NCBI RefSeq assembly: GCF_000328565.1
Contig: NC_019966.1
Coordinates: 5,704,001 to 5,768,000, forward strand
DNA length: 64,000 nucleotides
Direction: 5' to 3'
Source: Mycobacterium sp. JS623
GTDB lineage: Bacteria; Actinomycetota; Actinomycetes; Mycobacteriales; Mycobacteriaceae
Position 1 is the first letter of the stretch; every line of letters starts with the position of its first letter. Of this stretch, positions 63,792 to 64,000 are shown piece after piece. The notes below the pieces were generated by a model. That model was not told where the DNA came from, searched no databases, and saw nothing but the letters and a program-made list of their open reading frames with translations. Both the position numbers and the translations under genes were made by a program.

Positions 63792-64000
63792 ATGCCAATC
63801 ACCTCGACGACCACTGAACCGGGCATCGTCTCGGTGACAGTCGACTACCCGCCGGTCAACGCGATCCCCTCACAGGGCTGGTTCGAACTCGGCGATGTCA
63901 TCACCGCCGCCGGCCGCGACCGCGACACCCACGTGGTGATCCTCCGCGCCGAAGGCCGCGGCTTCAACGCGGGCGTCGACATCAAGGAGATGCAGAACAC
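63792..64000 (+). CDS. echA20: Enoyl-CoA hydratase/crotonase EchA20 (3' end missing)
   Basis: The first 69 residues are visible from ATG 63792. GIVSVTVDYPPVNAI followed by VVILRAEGRGFNAGVDIKEM is the crotonase N-terminus with its oxyanion-hole region. EchA20 (Rv3550) is a ring-opening hydrolase-type crotonase in CD-ring breakdown. The rest is beyond the window. Confidence 0.92.
   Translation, partial: MPITSTTTEPGIVSVTVDYPPVNAIPSQGWFELGDVITAAGRDRDTHVVILRAEGRGFNAGVDIKEMQN

Overview
The window reads as chromosome of a high-GC mycobacterium, probably a non-tuberculous Mycobacterium or Mycolicibacterium. Its two flanks (about 1-24.4 kb and 52.7-64 kb) follow the gene order of the M. tuberculosis cholesterol locus from about Rv3518c (cyp142) to Rv3550 (echA20). 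I cannot name the species from sequence alone.

Left flank: a partial fatty-acyl-AMP ligase, cyp142, an acetoacetate-decarboxylase-like gene, an F420-type luciferase-like enzyme, the DUF35/ltp4/ltp3 side-chain module with a second luciferase-like enzyme and a SnoaL-like protein, MOSC and gamma-carbonic-anhydrase-like genes, kshA, a sulfotransferase/SDR/DUF1214-like operon, an IclR regulator, a permease pair with two hemophore-like secreted proteins, the hsaF-hsaG-hsaE operon, and kstD-hsd4B. Right flank: ltp2-chsH1-chsH2-chsE2-chsE1-cyp125 (minus strand), fadA5 with two ddn-family genes and a DsbA-like gene (plus strand), then two SDRs and echA20. Seven sites match the KstR operator (TnnAACnnGTTnnA) and sit where they can control nearly all of these operons. 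One KstR2-type site (AAGCAAGTGCTTGCTT) marks the switch to the CD-ring regulon at the right edge. Together these genes encode cholesterol side-chain removal, ring-B opening and degradation of the ring A/B fragments.

Between hsd4B and ltp2, where M. tuberculosis has PPE63, lies about 28 kb of accessory DNA (24.4-52.7 kb). A decayed copy of the 3' part of ltp2 (25416-25775) sits near its left end in the same orientation as intact ltp2 at its right end, so the insert is flanked by a direct repeat of ltp2. Next to the relic is a damaged zone: an MPT63-like (DUF1942) gene whose N-terminus is made from the antisense strand of the ltp2 relic and whose Pro/Ala-rich tail is cut off by an in-frame TGA, and a membrane-protein gene with a frameshift.

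The core of the island is one long minus-strand transcription unit, about 49.7 to 33.9 kb, with mostly overlapping stop and start codons. In order it encodes a second GlmS, a hypothetical protein, a GT2 glycosyltransferase, a tiny ORF, an epimerase, a small membrane protein, a second GT2, a polysaccharide deacetylase, a Wzx-like flippase, a large multi-pass membrane protein, then a free-standing adenylation enzyme, a free-standing carrier protein, a flavin amine oxidase, a lysine-2,3-aminomutase-like radical SAM enzyme, a GNAT-like protein and a 59-residue membrane protein. GH16 and GH39-like hydrolases follow. Two paralogous LuxR-type regulators lie upstream; both have Asn in place of the phosphoacceptor Asp. 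glmS and the first regulator share a conserved promoter-proximal box at the same distance from their starts. My best reading, which is inference, is a surface polysaccharide system that makes, activates and attaches an unusual (possibly beta-) amino acid, loosely like D-alanylation by DltA/DltC. This is the strongest candidate for an undescribed system here.
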